Shown piece by piece: positions 61,843 to 64,000 of a stretch of DNA of 64,000 nt. The notes under the pieces are model-generated. The model had not been told where the DNA came from. It made no database searches and saw only the letters and a program-made list of their open reading frames with translations. The stretch covers positions 4,216,001 to 4,280,000 of the forward strand of contig NC_089542.1 of assembly GCF_040115645.1 (NCBI RefSeq), written 5' to 3'. The position numbers and the translations under genes are program-made. Positions within the stretch are counted from its first letter, which is position 1. Each line of letters begins with the position of its first letter. Source of the stretch: Euwallacea fornicatus (lineage: Eukaryota; Arthropoda; Insecta; Coleoptera; Curculionidae).

Positions 61843-63437
61843 CAGTTAATCACAAAATTGAGTGTACACGATCATTCGTATTAAATTGTTTTTTATTCTT
61901 TTGTTTATAATAAATAGTTTTGCCAAATAATTTAAAGCAATTATTATTTCATTCAAAACATCAATGTTTCAAATAAAGGAAAAAATAAAAATAATATATT
62001 GGAGTCAATAGGTTAAGATAATTTAAACATTCTTCAATATTCTCACACAAAATTGATCAGAATGTTGGTAATAAACAATTTGGATTTTTTATTACCCCAT
62101 GGGCAATTCAATTTCGACACAGTTGTCAGAAACCTTAAAAGAATTTTCAACATTAAAATTTAACAATGCGAAACTAGTGAATCCGGAAGGAAAATAATTC
62201 TTAACATTTTTCCACAAGGAAAAAATCTGCGAAAAATCGGTACAATTGTAGGCAGAATGAGTTCCATAATTCAAAAAATTATAAATAAATTTCGATACGA
62301 GAGAACACGTAAGAATAATAGCGGGAGAGGAAGAAAAAGATTTCTTAGTGCCAATGATGAACATTTTATTGTGCGTCAAATTAAACAGGATCTGAAACTG
62401 ACTGTTACCAAACTGACTGCGGAGATGAGCTCGAAGACTGGAAAATCAATATCCTGAGAAATAGGTTGCAGAATACTTAGAAAAAATAATTATAATGGAC
62501 GAGTAGTTCAGAAGAAACCATACATCTCTAAAGTAAATAGAATCAAGCGACTAAATTGTGCTCGGGAATACGTTAATAAATCACTGGATCTTTGGACTCA
62601 AATTATTTTTTCTGACACGAAAATGAACTTTTTTGGATTAAATGGAACACAAATTGCGTGAAGAAACCCGAATACAGAACTGAAAATGAATAACACCGTT
62701 ACGACTGTTAAGCACGGTGGATAATTTGTGATGTTATGGGGGTGTATGCCGGCCAGCGGTACCGGGAAATTGTATTCCATCGACGAAATATTGGATAGAC
62801 ATGTTTATATAAATATATTAAAGGAAAATTTGAGAGCTTCAGTTGAAAAAATGAACATGCCAAGGGTTTATTATTTTTCATCAAGATAATGACGCGAAAC
62901 ATACGGCGTTCATAGTTAGCATATATGTGCCGAAATTGCTGAAAACTCCCCCAAGTCCTGACATAAACCCCATCGAAAATCTATGGCTTGTATTAAAAAT
63001 TAAAATCCAAAATAAAAACCCCAAAAATAAAAAAAAATTTAAAAACTTAATTTTTGCTACATGGGATGATGTATCACCTGATTACACAGTTGAATTAATT
63101 CAATCAACGCCACGACGACTTCAAGCCATTATAGACGCCCAGGGAAACTACACAAAATATTCAAGTTCTACTTTATATTTATTATTATTTTTAACTAAAT
63201 GGCGCGTTTATTAATAGGGTGTACGCTCAATTTTGTATCACAATTTAATAATTTATAATGATAATTTGGTGTATTAATTTTCCATTTTGAAAAATATTTA
63301 AATATTTTGTTATTTTTTATAATCTGAAATATCATATAAATCAATGTTGACAATAAACACTCCTAAATTCATTCATCTCAGATAATTATTTAACAAATTA
63401 TATCATTTTAATATATTCATGCTCAATTTTGTAACTG
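61843..63437 (+). mobile_element. Degenerate Tc1-like transposon (second family)
   Basis: 1595 bp flanked by TA, with short ends CAGTTAATCACAAAATTGAG / CAGTTACAAAATTGAG in inverted orientation. Plus-strand relics of a Tc1 transposase: helix-turn-helix region with KFRYERTRKNN and GRGRKRFLSANDE, WTQIIFSD (first Asp), VMLWGCMPASGTG, then PSPDINPIENLW (Glu block). A QDNDA-like segment lies at about 62885, and the C terminus reads TPRRLQAIIDAQG. Many stops and frameshifts, so it is dead. Confidence 0.85.
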
Positions 63438-64000
63438 TATATTATTAACAGATGGCGTTCATCTTATAAACATCGAATAGGAGCTTAACGAATTGCTAGA
63501 AATCCTTGAACAATCAGAAATAAAATCCTACATTTTGATTTTTGTAATAGAACCGCAGAGCAACAAACTTATCAGTAATCATTAGGAGATTGTAAGTAAA
63601 AAGAAAACAAGTTTATCATAGGACAAGTACTGAAATAGTGTAAATCTACGCAGTTTTATTACAAATGATAAGTCACATTAAATTGTATATAAATAATCTA
63701 ACTTTGTTTATTTAAATAAGGTCGTACCAAGTTTAAATTACTCATAAATAATTTCTGTACCTAAAACTGTTTACAATTGAAAGCACCCGATTTAAAAACC
63801 TTATGAAGTAAACATAAAATCGTCACGGTGGTTAGAGTTCCGTAAATAAATAATAATCACATTGATTATAACAAAATTTGACCAACTGCACCATAAACCA
63901 CAAGCAAACAGATTATTAATATGCAGGATTTTATAAATTGCCGTTTTCCATAATTCAAAAGATTCCCGTGATGACTCAAATTGAATTAAATTATCAAACC
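63438..64000. other. Unannotated right edge
   Basis: AT-rich sequence with AGATGGCG at 63453 but no matching -30 box, ORF or RNA gene recognised. Confidence 0.35.

Noticed and set aside
63453..63520. AGATGGCG word as another snRNA promoter
   Set aside because: The rest of the box and the ATTGAA at the right distance are missing.

Overview
This window looks like nuclear DNA of an insect. It is AT-rich, genes are split by very short GT-AG introns (often 47-60 nt), and the gene set is animal. It holds spliceosomal snRNA genes with an insect-like compact promoter and many Tc1/mariner-superfamily transposons. I cannot name the species; a beetle or similar holometabolous insect is a guess. All gene models below were built by hand from splice signals, reading phase and recalled family alignments, so individual exon edges may be off.

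Layout. 1-3.0 kb, plus strand: 3' part of a DHX30/DHX36-type DEAH RNA helicase, including one GC-AG intron. 3.4-9.2 kb: four spliceosomal snRNA genes on the plus strand (U1, U2, U5, U1) interleaved with FAM20B (glycosaminoglycan xylosylkinase, minus) and TATDN1 (TatD nuclease, plus). FAM20B and TATDN1 are head to head with 87 bp between start codons, and U2 and U5 lie inside one TATDN1 intron. 10.5-12.2 kb, minus: ribosomal protein S11 with two alternative, in-frame versions of exon 2 only 47 nt apart. 12.6-14.8 kb, minus: a secreted acidic protein I do not recognise.

16.9-39.5 kb, minus: one giant gene of 8 exons, about 3283 residues. An N-terminal Ser/Thr-rich exon of 934 codons is followed by a SAXO/MAP6-type Cys motif split across a 10.3-kb intron, then by some sixty short DNL-x2-EG modules. 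Many of these are exact 87-nt tandem repeats arranged in a higher-order 435/609/609/435 pattern. The large intron holds a near-intact Tc1-like element, a deleted transposon and a possible alternative first exon.

44.9-61.0 kb, minus: most of an ABCA3-type full ABC transporter (second half of TMD1, NBD1, TMD2, NBD2). Its 7.7-kb intron is filled with three transposons and a tandem repeat. A further Tc1-like relic lies at 61.8-63.4 kb. The N-terminal ABCA exons are not in the window.

The genes are unrelated housekeeping or structural genes rather than a pathway. The most interesting points are the snRNA cluster with its shared promoter syntax, the duplicated RpS11 exon, and the giant SAXO/MAP6-like repeat protein.
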